From NCBI GenBank assembly GCA_013042105.1, contig JABDQU010000221.1, positions 1-39,701 on the forward strand: DNA of 39,701 bases. The letters run 5' to 3'. The translations under genes were made by a program, and so were the position numbers. Under the pieces are notes generated by a model. That model was not told the DNA's origin. It saw only the letters and a program-made list of their open reading frames with translations, and did no database searches. Positions 29,167 through 38,596 of the stretch are shown here, piece after piece. Each line of letters opens with the position of its first letter. Position 1 is the stretch's first letter. This stretch comes from Boseongicola sp. (GTDB lineage Bacteria; Pseudomonadota; Alphaproteobacteria; Rhodobacterales; Rhodobacteraceae).

Positions 29167-30213
29167 ATGGCAAACGATAAGTTAATCCTGCGCGCACTGG
29201 CTGGCGAGACGTTAGATACGCCTCCGATCTGGATGATGCGGCAAGCCGGGCGGTATCTGCCCGAGTATCGCGCAACCCGCGCCGAGGCCGGGGATTTTCT
29301 GTCGCTGTGCTATAATTCCGATTTGGCCGCCGAAGTCACGCTGCAGCCAATCCGCCGCTATGGCTTTGATGCGGCTATTCTTTTTGCGGATATTCTATTG
29401 ATCCCCGACGCGCTGGGCGCGGACCTTTGGTTCGTGACGGGTGAGGGGCCGAGGTTGTCGACGATCACCGAGCAAGCCGATTTCGACAAGCTGAAGCCCG
29501 CGGATGCAATCCACGATCACCTTGCGCCAATTTACGGGACCGTCGCGAAGCTGGCGGATGAATTACCGAAAGAGACGACACTGATTGGATTTGCGGGCGC
29601 GCCATGGACCGTTGCGACATATATGATCGCGGGGCGTGGAACGCCTGATCAGGGGCCAGCGCATGCTTTGAAGGCCGAGAATCGCCCTTTGTTTAAAGCG
29701 GTTATGGAGCGGATTGAGGCGGCGACTGTGGAATATCTTTCGGCGCAGATCGAGGCGGGAGCTGAGGTCGTGAAGCTGTTTGATAGCTGGGCCGGATCGC
29801 TGAAAGGGGCGGACTTTGATGAGTTCGCTTTGGAGCCTGCAAAACGGATCATTGCAGAGATGAAGGCGCGGCATCCGGGCGTTCCGGTGATTGCGTTTCC
29901 GCGTGAGGCTGGCGAAAAATATGTAGGGTTTTCAAAGGCTACCGGGGCGGATTGCGTGGCGTTGGACAACTCGGTGGATGCGGAATGGGCGGCGGCGAAT
30001 GTGCAGGTCGATGGCTGCGTTCAGGGCAACCTGAAGTCGTCGCATATGGTGACCGGCGGGCAGGATCTGATCGACGAGACTGGCGCGATTTGTCGTGCGT
30101 TTTCAAAGGGTCCACACATTTTCAACCTTGGTCACGGGATCACGCCGGACGCTGATCCGGAGAACGTGCAGCTGATGATCGACACGGGGCGAAACGGGGC
30201 CTGGAAGGGCTGA
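29167..30213 (+). CDS. hemE: Uroporphyrinogen decarboxylase
   Basis: [48 protein letters not shown]. Confidence 0.97.
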   Translation: MANDKLILRALAGETLDTPPIWMMRQAGRYLPEYRATRAEAGDFLSLCYNSDLAAEVTLQPIRRYGFDAAILFADILLIPDALGADLWFVTGEGPRLSTITEQADFDKLKPADAIHDHLAPIYGTVAKLADELPKETTLIGFAGAPWTVATYMIAGRGTPDQGPAHALKAENRPLFKAVMERIEAATVEYLSAQIEAGAEVVKLFDSWAGSLKGADFDEFALEPAKRIIAEMKARHPGVPVIAFPREAGEKYVGFSKATGADCVALDNSVDAEWAAANVQVDGCVQGNLKSSHMVTGGQDLIDETGAICRAFSKGPHIFNLGHGITPDADPENVQLMIDTGRNGAWKG

Positions 30214-30219
30214 AATCCA

Positions 30220-30252
30220 ACGTCGGTATGACGTCGGTATCACGTCGGTGCG
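30220..30252. repeat. Three tandem copies of an 11-bp repeat, ACGTCGGTATS
   Basis: ACGTCGGTATG / ACGTCGGTATC / ACGTCGGTGCG at 30220, 30231 and 30242. Confidence 0.9.
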
Positions 30253-30293
30253 ACCGTTCGCGCGTTTAGGTTTGCGTTAAGGAAGACGGCGAG

Positions 30294-31166
30294 ATGAGTG
30301 AACGCATCGGAGTGATCGGACTGGGCCGGATGGGCTGGGCTTTGGCGGCGCGTTTTGCCGACATGGGGGCCGAAGTTCGCGGATGGACGCGCAGTGGCGT
30401 GGACGCCGACAGGGCAAGCGCGGCGGGTTTTGAAGGCGTTGGCGCACTGCGTGATCTCGTCGCTGATTCAGATGTATTGATTTTGTCGCTGTTCAATGAC
30501 GCCGCCGCACGCGATGTGCTGACACGCCTTTCAACGCTGGACCTGAGCGGGAAGCTTATTGTAGAGACGTCAACCGTGTCGCCCAACGTCGTGCGTGACC
30601 TCGCGCCCCATATCAAGGATGCGGGCGGTGCTTTGGTTGATGCGCCTATTTCAGGCGGACCGGACATGTTGGCGACGGGCGTGGTCGGGATGTTCGTGGG
30701 CGGCAGTGCGGAGGATGTCGCGCGTTTTGCTCCTGTCGCCGCGATGGTCTCCGACAAGGTGGCGCATGTCGGCGGACTTGGGGCCGGGGCCTCGGCCAAG
30801 ATCGTCAACAATATGGTGTTGACTGGTATGTGGGAGGTGCTCTCGGAGGCGTTGGAGACCGGCGCTGGTTTGGGTCTGGAATACGAGACGATCCTTGGAT
30901 TTCTGGAGAAGAGTCCGGCGGCCTCGCCGGCGTTCTTGCAGCGGATGCCAATTATCAAGGGTGACAGCGATGCGGTCGGTTTTCCGGTTTCGGGAATTGC
31001 GAAGGATGCAGCACTTATGGTCGCCACATCGCAGGAGTTGGATCGCGAGGCAACGGCACTGAAGGCCGCTCTGGCGCGCTATGAAGCGATGATTGAGCAA
31101 GACCTTGGCGGGCAGGATCTGTCGACCGTGGTGCCGCATGCGTTCAATGCTGTGGCGAAAACGTGA
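30294..31166 (+). CDS. NAD(P)-dependent oxidoreductase, 3-hydroxyisobutyrate dehydrogenase family
   Basis: IGVIGLGRMGWALAARF; DAPISGGPDMLATG; GAGASAKIVNNMV. Confidence 0.9.
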   Translation: MSERIGVIGLGRMGWALAARFADMGAEVRGWTRSGVDADRASAAGFEGVGALRDLVADSDVLILSLFNDAAARDVLTRLSTLDLSGKLIVETSTVSPNVVRDLAPHIKDAGGALVDAPISGGPDMLATGVVGMFVGGSAEDVARFAPVAAMVSDKVAHVGGLGAGASAKIVNNMVLTGMWEVLSEALETGAGLGLEYETILGFLEKSPAASPAFLQRMPIIKGDSDAVGFPVSGIAKDAALMVATSQELDREATALKAALARYEAMIEQDLGGQDLSTVVPHAFNAVAKT

Positions 31167-32017
31167 AGCTCTTTGCGCTCACCGCTTTGACGATGGTGGC
31201 GTTTGCCTCGAATTCGATTCTGAACCGATGGGGGTTGTTGGACGGTGAAACCGGGCCAGCGGCGTTTCAGGCGTTGCGGGTTTTGGCCGGAGCGTTGTGC
31301 CTTGGGGTGTTGCTCTATTTTCGCGGGAATATGCCGAAGCTGCTGACTGGACGAAGGCTCGTCGGGACCGGGTCCTTGATGGCATACATGTTGGGCTTTT
31401 CCTTTGCCTACGTGGCTTTGGACGCGGGCGTCGGGGCGTTGATCTTGTTCGGCGGCGTCCAGGTAACGATGTTTGCGGGCGCGCTGTTGAAGGGTGAACG
31501 TCCTCCGGCGTTGCGCTGGGTCGGTGCGGCGGTGGCCTTTGGCGGGCTGATCTGGCTTTTGTGGCCGGGCGCGGTGGGTGCGCCGCCGCTAGGGGCCGCT
31601 TTGATGATGGGCATCGCGGCGGTTGCCTGGGGCGTCTATTCGCTGGCGGGCCGTGGCGCGACGGACCCGATGGCCGAGACCGGCGCGAACTTCATTTGTT
31701 CGATCCCGTTGGCGGTGTTGGCGTGGCTGATTGTGCAAGACGGGATGAGCGCCAGTGGCGCTATTCTGGCGATTGTCTGCGGTGCGGTAACGTCGGGGCT
31801 TGGCTATGCGCTTTGGTATACGGTTTTACCCAAACTGGACGCGGCGGTGGCGGCGCTGACGCAACTGACTGTGCCGGTGATTGCGGTTGTCGGCGGGGTG
31901 ATCGTGTTGGGCGAGGTGGCCAGCGGGCGCCTGATATTGGCGAGCGCTGTCGTGCTTGGTGGGGTGGCTCTGGGCGTGCTGGGTGGTCAGCGCAAGAGCG
32001 GTTCCAAAGCGTCGTAG
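31163..32017 (+). CDS. DMT-family (EamA) transporter
   Basis: Ten hydrophobic segments; WGVYSLAGRGATDP; C-terminal PVIAVVGGVIVLGE. Confidence 0.85.
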   Translation: MKLFALTALTMVAFASNSILNRWGLLDGETGPAAFQALRVLAGALCLGVLLYFRGNMPKLLTGRRLVGTGSLMAYMLGFSFAYVALDAGVGALILFGGVQVTMFAGALLKGERPPALRWVGAAVAFGGLIWLLWPGAVGAPPLGAALMMGIAAVAWGVYSLAGRGATDPMAETGANFICSIPLAVLAWLIVQDGMSASGAILAIVCGAVTSGLGYALWYTVLPKLDAAVAALTQLTVPVIAVVGGVIVLGEVASGRLILASAVVLGGVALGVLGGQRKSGSKAS

Positions 32018-32436
32018 GCGGCGGTGCCGTCGTGGTCCCACGCGACTTCGGCAAGACTGTCGGGTTTGACGCGCAAGGTGGCCAGTTCCTCGCGGGTGAC
32101 CCAGCGGCGGTCGGTGACGATGTTTTCCACATCTTGCCAAGTGTCTGACAGTTCGCCCGAAACGAGTGTGCAGCGGAAGTAGATGTCGACTTGGTGGAAG
32201 TCGCCGCCCGGGTCGTGGAATTCGTTGATCAGCACACAGGGGCCGACGGTGACGGTCAGGCCGGTTTCCTCGTAAATCTCGCGGCGCAGGTTGTCGGGCA
32301 GGGATTGGTGCAGTTCCGCGCCGCCACCGGGGGCGCACATCAGGTCGCTTTTGCCGTCGGGCCATGCGTTCACAAGGAGCAGTCGGTCGCCGTTGAACAC
32401 AAGGCCGCGCGTGGCCAGTCGGATGCGCCGCCCCAT
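31987..32436 (-). CDS. NUDIX hydrolase
   Basis: GGGAELHQSLPDNLRREIYEETGLTV Nudix box; overlaps EamA 3' end by 31 nt. Confidence 0.9.
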   Translation of the reverse strand: MGRRIRLATRGLVFNGDRLLLVNAWPDGKSDLMCAPGGGAELHQSLPDNLRREIYEETGLTVTVGPCVLINEFHDPGGDFHQVDIYFRCTLVSGELSDTWQDVENIVTDRRWVTREELATLRVKPDSLAEVAWDHDGTAAYDALEPLLR

Positions 32437-33518
32437 CAGCGATCCGTGGCGGGATCGAGCACGCGGGTGACGTGGCCCATTTTGCGCCCCGGACGGGCTT
32501 CGGCCTTGCCATAAAGGTGCAGGCGCGCGCCGGTTTCCGAGGCGATTGCGTGGGCTTGGTTGATGTCGTCGCCGATGAGATTGGTCATCTCGACATCCGA
32601 GTGACGCACCGGGTCGACAAGGGGCCAGCCAGCGACGGCGCGGATGTGTTGTTCGAACTGGTCGATCACCGCGCCCGCCTCAGTCCAGTGGCCTGAGTTG
32701 TGCACGCGAGGGGCGAATTCATTGATCACGATCTCATCGCCCGAGACGAACATTTCGACGCCGATCACGCCGATATAGTCCAGCGCGGTCAGGATGGTGC
32801 CTGCGATGCCGAAAGCGCGTTCGCGCGTTGCAGTTGAGATGTCGGCAGGCACGCGCGTGGTGTCGAGGATGCCGTCGGTATGGACGTTCTCGCCGGGTTC
32901 AAAGCAGGCGATGGTGTCATCAAGGCCGCGCGCGGCGATGACGCTGATCTCGCGGTCGAAATTGACGAAGCCTTCGAGGATCGCGTCCGCACCGTTCATC
33001 GCGGCCAGTGCGGTGGGCGCGTCGTGACGATCGTTGATACGCGCCTGACCTTTGCCGTCATAGCCGAGGCGGCGGGTTTTCAGGATCGAGGGCATGCCGA
33101 CCTTGGCCAATGCCTGCGCCAGTTCGGCTTCGGTGCTGACAGTGGCGAAGGGGGCTGTATCGAGGCCGATGTCTTTGAGGAAGGTTTTCTCGGTCAGGCG
33201 ATCCTGACTTGTTGCCAGCGCGGTGCGGTTGGGGCGGATCGGGACACGGGCTTCGATCAGGTCGAGCGCGTCGGCCGGGACGTTTTCGAACTCATAGGTG
33301 ACGACATCGACGCTGTCGGCGAAGGCGGTGAGGGCGGCCTCGTCTTCGTAGGGCGCGGTGGTTGTTTTGTGGGCGACTTCGCCAGCCGGGGGATTTTCGC
33401 CCGGCTCGAAGATGTGGACCTTAAGGCCGAGGCGCGCGGCCGCCATTGCCAGCATGCGGCCAAGCTGGCCGCCGCCGAGGATGCCGATGGTCTGGCCGGG
33501 GTTCAGGGCGTCAGTCAT
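32436..33518 (-). CDS. purK: N5-carboxyaminoimidazole ribonucleotide synthase
   Basis: [35 protein letters not shown]-grasp; [17 protein letters not shown]. Confidence 0.95.
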   Translation of the reverse strand: MTDALNPGQTIGILGGGQLGRMLAMAAARLGLKVHIFEPGENPPAGEVAHKTTTAPYEDEAALTAFADSVDVVTYEFENVPADALDLIEARVPIRPNRTALATSQDRLTEKTFLKDIGLDTAPFATVSTEAELAQALAKVGMPSILKTRRLGYDGKGQARINDRHDAPTALAAMNGADAILEGFVNFDREISVIAARGLDDTIACFEPGENVHTDGILDTTRVPADISTATRERAFGIAGTILTALDYIGVIGVEMFVSGDEIVINEFAPRVHNSGHWTEAGAVIDQFEQHIRAVAGWPLVDPVRHSDVEMTNLIGDDINQAHAIASETGARLHLYGKAEARPGRKMGHVTRVLDPATDR

Positions 33519-33990
33519 CGCTTGGGTCTTCCGGGATTGAGGCGGTGAGGGCGTCGCGCCATGCGTCAAGCCGGGCGGCGAGGGCGGCGTCGGTGGTGGC
33601 CAGCATTTGCGCGGCCATGAGGCCTGCGTTCATGCCACCGCCGATGGCCATGGTGGCGACCGGATAGCCCCGCGGCATCTGAAGGATGGAGTAAAGACTG
33701 TCGACGCCTTTCAGGGCGCGGGTCTCAACCGGCACGCCGACGACGGGGATGCGCGTTTTGGACGCCATCATGCCGGGAAGGTGCGCAGCGCCGCCTGCGC
33801 CTGCGATGATCACTTGCAGGCCGCGATCAGCAGCAGTTTTTCCGTAGTCCCATAGACGATCGGGGGTGCGGTGCGCCGAGACGATTTTGGTCTCGTAAGG
33901 GACGCCAAGGTCGTCGAGAATCTCGGCGGCGGGTTTCATGGTGGGCCAGTCCGACTGACTGCCCATGATGATGCCAACTTTAACGCTCAC
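33511..33990 (-). CDS. purE: N5-carboxyaminoimidazole ribonucleotide mutase
   Basis: [42 protein letters not shown]; start GTG at 33990 or 34014. Confidence 0.95.
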   Translation of the reverse strand: MSVKVGIIMGSQSDWPTMKPAAEILDDLGVPYETKIVSAHRTPDRLWDYGKTAADRGLQVIIAGAGGAAHLPGMMASKTRIPVVGVPVETRALKGVDSLYSILQMPRGYPVATMAIGGGMNAGLMAAQMLATTDAALAARLDAWRDALTASIPEDPSDD

Positions 33991-34053
33991 GCGGTGGTCC
34001 CCCGACAATTTCACGCCCGGACCCTAGCGCCGTGCGCCAAGGGTCGCAACGCC

Positions 34054-34278
34054 TCAGGCGATGATATCGGGGGTCAGTTGGTCTTCCAGCTGGGCAATGC
34101 GATCTTTCAGACCAAGTTTCTGCTTTTTCAACCGCTTAACGGTCAACGGATCGCCGGTGCCGCGTTCATCCAGAGCGCGGATCGCCTCATCAAGGTCACG
34201 GTGTTCGCGACGCCAAGCCTCAAGTTTGAAGCGCAGAACCTCTTCGTGGTCCATCTTATGGGGCGGTTCATTGGTCAT
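34054..34278 (-). CDS. DUF465 (YdcH-like) small protein
   Basis: LEAWRREHRDLDEAIRALDERGTGDPLTVKRLKKQKLGLKDRIAQLED. Confidence 0.85.
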   Translation of the reverse strand: MTNEPPHKMDHEEVLRFKLEAWRREHRDLDEAIRALDERGTGDPLTVKRLKKQKLGLKDRIAQLEDQLTPDIIA

Positions 34279-34351
34279 GTTTTCGGGCGATACCTTGTGG
34301 CTCAGACCTTTAGATAACGTGAACCCCCCTCATTTCAAAGCGTGAACTGGC

Positions 34352-34380
34352 CTTGTTAACGCCCCATTGCACCCCCATAT
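34352..34380 (+). promoter_or_regulatory. Candidate RpoH (sigma32-type) promoter of hsp20
   Basis: CTTGTT (34352-34357), 15-nt spacer, CCCCATAT (34373-34380); fits CTTGAA-N(11-16)-CCCCATNT. Confidence 0.7.
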
Positions 34381-34445
34381 TTCTATCAACAGCGGTCGCC
34401 GACAGGGGCCGAACACAGCACCGTCGCTTTATTCGAGGACGTCGC
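34381..34445 (+). ncRNA. Candidate ROSE-like RNA thermometer in hsp20 5' UTR
   Basis: UCGCU (34424-34428, matching UYGCU) can pair with SD AGGA (34436-34439) with one bulged G; stem extended by CG/CG; 7-nt loop. Confidence 0.5.
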
Positions 34446-34856
34446 ATGACGAAGATGACTTTGGGGACACACCCCTTTTTACTTGGCTTTGACCAGCTAG
34501 AACGGCTGGTGGAACGCACGGCGAAATCCGAAAACGGATATCCCCCGTATAATATAGAACATGTGCAGGAAAACGCGTTCCGCATCACGCTCGCTGTGGC
34601 GGGGTTTCGTGACGATGACCTGTCTATCACGGTTGAAAACCGCCAGCTTGTCGTGAGGGGCAAGCAAACGGATGACAGCGCAGACCGGGTGTTTTTGCAC
34701 CGCGGCATCGCAGCGCGGCAGTTTCAGCGGACGTTTTTGCTTGCTGATGGTGTCGATGTTGCCGGGGCCTCAATGGAGCACGGTCTGTTACATATCGATC
34801 TGGCGCGCGCGGTGCCGGAACAGGTGGTGCAGACGATCAGCATCAGCAAGACTTGA
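34446..34856 (+). CDS. Hsp20-family small heat shock protein (IbpA-like)
   Basis: YPPYNIEHVQENAFRITLAVAGFRDDDLSITVENRQLVVRGK...FLHRGIAARQFQRTFLLADGV. Confidence 0.92.
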   Translation: MTKMTLGTHPFLLGFDQLERLVERTAKSENGYPPYNIEHVQENAFRITLAVAGFRDDDLSITVENRQLVVRGKQTDDSADRVFLHRGIAARQFQRTFLLADGVDVAGASMEHGLLHIDLARAVPEQVVQTISISKT

Positions 34857-34870
34857 GAGGAGTAGGTGGT

Positions 34871-35098
34871 ATGAATACGCAGTATGACTTTAAAAAGCTC
34901 GCCGCAGACAAGCTGGTCTATGTGCGCCCCGTGGCGGTCGCTGACCTGCCGGAAGAGGTTCAGGATCAGGCGATGGGCAGCGAGCAGATTTACGCGCTGC
35001 ACTCGGCAGATGGCGCACGGCTTGCCTTGGTGAAAGACCGCTCGATGGCCTTTGCTTTGGCCCGTCAGAACGATTTTGCGCCTGTGAACGTTCACTAA
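34871..35098 (+). CDS. DUF1150-family protein
   Basis: VYVRPVAVADLPEEVQDQAMGSEQIYALHSADGARLALVKDRSMAFALARQNDFAPVNVH; GAGAGGAG before ATG 34871. Confidence 0.85.
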   Translation: MNTQYDFKKLAADKLVYVRPVAVADLPEEVQDQAMGSEQIYALHSADGARLALVKDRSMAFALARQNDFAPVNVH

Positions 35099-35105
35099 TC
35101 ATGAC

Positions 35106-35129
35106 AGGGGCACGGTTTCGTGCCCCTTT
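35106..35129 (+). terminator. Rho-independent terminator after DUF1150 gene
   Basis: AGGGGCACG-GTTT-CGTGCCCCT, perfect 9-bp stem followed by TT. Confidence 0.75.
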
Positions 35130-35188
35130 GCGCTTGTTAAGTGCGCGCGCGCTACTAGTCTCTGCCCAGTAATCGTGCGGAGGCCACC

Positions 35189-35944
35189 ATGGCAGACCAA
35201 CCCCCCCTTCGACTGGGCGTTAACATTGATCACGTCGCAACAGTGCGCAACGCGCGCGGCGGTGTGTATCCCGATCCCTTGCGTGCGGCCAAGATCGCAG
35301 AAGAGGCGGGCGCGGACGGCATCACGGCGCATTTGCGCGAGGATCGCCGTCATATCTCGGATGCGGATATCGATGGGCTGATGGAGGTTCTGTCGGTGCC
35401 CTTGAACTTTGAGATGGCCGCGACGGATGAGATGCAGGCGATTGCTCTGCGTCACAAGCCGCACGCGGTGTGCATTGTTCCCGAAAAACGTGAAGAACGG
35501 ACAACAGAAGGCGGACTTGAAGTCGCCAAGGACGAAAACCGTCTGGCGCATTTCATTGCGCCTTTGCGGGATGCGGGGTGTCGGGTGTCGATTTTCATCG
35601 CGGCCGACAAACGCCAGATTGAGGCCGCGAACCGGATCGGGGCCGAGGTGATCGAACTGCACACCGGGGCTTACTGTGATTTCCACGCCGAGGGCCATTT
35701 CGATGAACGTGACGCCGAACTTGAGCGTCTGCGCGAGATGTCGACCTTCGCGCATTCGCTGGGGCTTGAGGTCCATGCTGGGCACGGGCTGACCTATGAC
35801 ACCGTGGCACCTGTCGCCGAATTTCCCGAGGTGCGCGAGTTGAATATCGGGCATTTCCTGATCGGCGAAGCGATTTTCCGCGGACTTGAGCCAGCGATCC
35901 GCGAAATGCGCAATATCATGAACGGCGCCCGTCTTGGGCGTTGA
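35189..35944 (+). CDS. pdxJ: Pyridoxine 5'-phosphate synthase
   Basis: LGVNIDHVATVRNARGGVYPDP; HAGHGLTYDTV; ELNIGHFLIGEAIF. Confidence 0.97.
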   Translation: MADQPPLRLGVNIDHVATVRNARGGVYPDPLRAAKIAEEAGADGITAHLREDRRHISDADIDGLMEVLSVPLNFEMAATDEMQAIALRHKPHAVCIVPEKREERTTEGGLEVAKDENRLAHFIAPLRDAGCRVSIFIAADKRQIEAANRIGAEVIELHTGAYCDFHAEGHFDERDAELERLREMSTFAHSLGLEVHAGHGLTYDTVAPVAEFPEVRELNIGHFLIGEAIFRGLEPAIREMRNIMNGARLGR

Positions 35945-36551
35945 ATTGTGGGTCGTGGTGGTTGGCTGGATGCTGGCCGGGGGCTCTCCGGGGCCGGCGA
36001 CTTTGGCGATATCCTCAACGGCGATGGGACAGGGGCGACGCGCCGGGCTGGCCTTGGCGACTGGTGTGCTGGTTGGATCGGCGATGCTTGGATGTGCGGC
36101 GGCATTGGGCATGTCGGCGGTCATGATGGCGAACGTCTGGGTGTTTGAGGTGATCCGCTATGTGGGGGCTGCCTATTTGTTGTGGCTGGCGATAAAATCG
36201 CTGCGTGCCGCATGGTATGGACGCACAGTTTCGGCAACAGCGGGCGGTAGCGGGCGCAGTTTCCTGCGGGGGTTGGCGCTTCACCTGACGAACCCGAAAG
36301 CGATCCTTGCCTGGGGCGCGATATACGCGATTGCCCTGCCGGCAGGGGCGTCTGGCGCTGATGTCTGGGCGTTGTTCGGAATACTGATTGCGGCCTCGAT
36401 GGTGGTGTTTTTAGGCTATGCCGTCATGTTTTCGGCCCCCCGAATTGCCCGCGCCTATGGTCGGGCGGCGCGGGTTTTTGATGCGGGATTTGGTCTGTTG
36501 TTCGGGGCGGCGTCGATCCGCGTTCTGACCGCGCGGATTGTGCCGGGTTAG
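35934..36551 (+). CDS. LysE-family translocator
   Basis: GGSPGPATLAISSTAMGQGRRAGLALATG; overlaps pdxJ by 11 nt. Confidence 0.87.
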   Translation: MGVELWVVVVGWMLAGGSPGPATLAISSTAMGQGRRAGLALATGVLVGSAMLGCAAALGMSAVMMANVWVFEVIRYVGAAYLLWLAIKSLRAAWYGRTVSATAGGSGRSFLRGLALHLTNPKAILAWGAIYAIALPAGASGADVWALFGILIAASMVVFLGYAVMFSAPRIARAYGRAARVFDAGFGLLFGAASIRVLTARIVPG

Positions 36552-37267
36552 GCGTGCGTGGGCGTGGGCGTTTGGCTGGGCCCGCGGACCAGCAGCCAGA
36601 GCGCAAAGCCAACCTCGGAAAGCGTCACAACCGCAAGCAGACCAATACGCGCCTGCCCCAGAAGCGTGAAGTCTGGCAGGGCAAAGGCATAAAGACTGTC
36701 CAGCGCATACCCTATGCTGCCGATGGCCATGCCATAGCCCAGAAGCCGCGGATAGGCCTCGGATTTCAGGATCAGTGTCCCGAGAACGACAAGGTGCAGC
36801 GCGAAGAAGAGCTGCCATATCCAGACGCCGACCGCATCGAGATAGGTGAATAGTTCGGCGAGGCTGGCGCGCTCGGGGGCGTTGAAGCCAGACAGGAATG
36901 ACGCATCCGTCGCAAGTGCAAAGATTGCCGCGCTGAAGAACAACATTGCCGACATGACGGCGACCATGCTGAGCCGCGCAAGGGCTGCCATGGCAGAAAG
37001 CGTCGGGCTGACCGTGCGAAACATGAAGAACAGCATCACTGTCAGCAGAACTTCGGACAGCATCATCACGATGTCTCCGCCAATCCCTGCAAGGAACAGA
37101 CCCGGCATGGCGCTGATGTTCTCAAGCGTTTCCGCGGGGTTGTCTGCGACGTTGATGACCTCGGGGACATAGGCGATGGCGAACCCGCCAGAGACGGCAA
37201 TGGTGAGGTAAAGCGCCCCTGCGATGCGGGCATAGCTGCGGCTATCGGGGTGAGAGAGGGCTTGCAT
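36548..37267 (-). CDS. DUF4386-family membrane protein
   Basis: YARIAGALYLTIAVSGGFAIAYVPE; six or more TM segments; LGYGMAIGSIGYALDS. Confidence 0.8.
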   Translation of the reverse strand: MQALSHPDSRSYARIAGALYLTIAVSGGFAIAYVPEVINVADNPAETLENISAMPGLFLAGIGGDIVMMLSEVLLTVMLFFMFRTVSPTLSAMAALARLSMVAVMSAMLFFSAAIFALATDASFLSGFNAPERASLAELFTYLDAVGVWIWQLFFALHLVVLGTLILKSEAYPRLLGYGMAIGSIGYALDSLYAFALPDFTLLGQARIGLLAVVTLSEVGFALWLLVRGPSQTPTPTHA

Positions 37268-37302
37268 TGGGTGCTCCTTTCATTGGGCAAAGCGGTTTCG
37301 AG

Positions 37303-37371
37303 ACCGGACCACGGAGTGCGTGACCGGACGAGTGCCTGATGTTCAGTGTCTGAGTCCGGGTGTCGTCCGGT
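37303..37371. repeat. Direct and inverted ACCGGAC(GA) repeat cluster upstream of DUF4386 gene
   Basis: ACCGGAC at 37303; ACCGGACGA at 37323-37331; reverse complement TCGTCCGGT at 37363-37371. Confidence 0.6.
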
Positions 37372-37459
37372 GATGTGACCGTTTTAGCGGATGTCGCATC
37401 TCAACAAAATTGTCGAAATTCGCCTAACCTCCATGCAAAAACGTTTATGCCTTGATCGG

Positions 37460-38002
37460 CTAGAGCTTGCCCGGACCGGATCGTGCGCCACCCACGCTGT
37501 TCTGTGCGCTCCCGGTCGCGCGGCCTGTGCCATAGTCATCAGGCGCGACCCCGCCGCCGATTGCGTCAAGGGGTTGCGCGCCGCCCGAAGCGCCGGGCAG
37601 TCCGCAATTGACCGGATGCACCGTGGTTGGATTGTCATAGGCCTGCCCGGGCGGGCGCGGCGCAAATGTGGCGCGGCAACCTTCGGTGTCACTGGAATAG
37701 GCAGACACAGCGCGGCCGAACTGAAAGACCACGACCACATAATCCTGACTGTTGCCAAATTGCGGGACGGTATAACCCGGTGGGTTGGTCATGCTGCGAT
37801 AGATATACCGCGTCTCGCCGCCTTCGCGCACCTTCTGGGTCGGACGGCCCCATCGTGTCACGAACTGGCTTTCGGTCGTGATGCCCGGGCGGATGCTGTC
37901 CAGCATCGCGCGCCGCACCACCGGTTCGTCCGCCAGAGTGGTATTCCACGCCAAGCCGGTGCATCCGGCCAAAAGAAACAGAAATGTAAGGTTTCGCCAC
38001 AT
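37460..38002 (-). CDS. Lipoprotein with BamE/SmpA-like domain
   Basis: Lipobox [40 protein letters not shown] resembles BamE/OmlA pattern. Confidence 0.6.
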   Translation of the reverse strand: MWRNLTFLFLLAGCTGLAWNTTLADEPVVRRAMLDSIRPGITTESQFVTRWGRPTQKVREGGETRYIYRSMTNPPGYTVPQFGNSQDYVVVVFQFGRAVSAYSSDTEGCRATFAPRPPGQAYDNPTTVHPVNCGLPGASGGAQPLDAIGGGVAPDDYGTGRATGSAQNSVGGARSGPGKL

Positions 38003-38096
38003 AAGACGCAGTCATAGACCAACATGGTTGCCAAAACCTTGCCAAGGCCCGGGTCGGGGCCTCATATGGCGAAAGACCACAGACGCGGGCAGGCTG

Positions 38097-38543
38097 ATGA
38101 TCCTTGGTATCGGGACGGACCTTTGTAATATCGAACGGATTGCCGGCACGCTCGAGCGTTTCGGTGACCGCTTTCGCAACCGCGTGTTTACGGACACTGA
38201 ACAGGTCAAGGCCGAGCGTCGCGCCGACACTCCGGGCACCTATGCCAAGCGCTGGGCCGCGAAAGAGGCCTGTTCCAAAGCGCTGGGCACCGGCCTTCGG
38301 ATGGGGATTGCGTGGAAGGACATGTCGGTCACAAATCTGCGAACAGGCCAGCCCGTGATGCATGTGACGGGATGGGCCGAACAGCGCCTGCAAGAGATGA
38401 CACCAAAGGGCTATGAGGCCATTATCCATGTGACATTGACCGATGATCACCCCTGGGCGCAGGCCTTTGTGCTGATCGAAGCAAGACCTTTGGGCGAAAG
38501 CGGCGATATCCCCACCCCCGAGACGACGCGGCGGCTTGCTTGA
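38097..38543 (+). CDS. acpS: Holo-[acyl-carrier-protein] synthase
   Basis: [33 protein letters not shown]; true start 38097 inside longer ORF. Confidence 0.95.
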   Translation: MILGIGTDLCNIERIAGTLERFGDRFRNRVFTDTEQVKAERRADTPGTYAKRWAAKEACSKALGTGLRMGIAWKDMSVTNLRTGQPVMHVTGWAEQRLQEMTPKGYEAIIHVTLTDDHPWAQAFVLIEARPLGESGDIPTPETTRRLA

Positions 38544-38596
38544 CAGGGCAGTCGCCACCCCTCAGAAAGCTGCGACCTGACAGAGGCTGAGCATAG

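Noticed and set aside
30266-31027. 253-aa minus-strand ORF (S/T/P-rich)
   Set aside because: Antisense to the well-supported 3-hydroxyisobutyrate dehydrogenase-family gene
31561-32512. Overlapping alternative-frame ORFs of 195 aa (+) and 228 aa (-)
   Set aside because: Compositionally biased alternative frames of the EamA and NUDIX genes
35099-36124. 341-aa minus-strand ORF
   Set aside because: Antisense to pdxJ, whose identity is unambiguous; no recognisable motif
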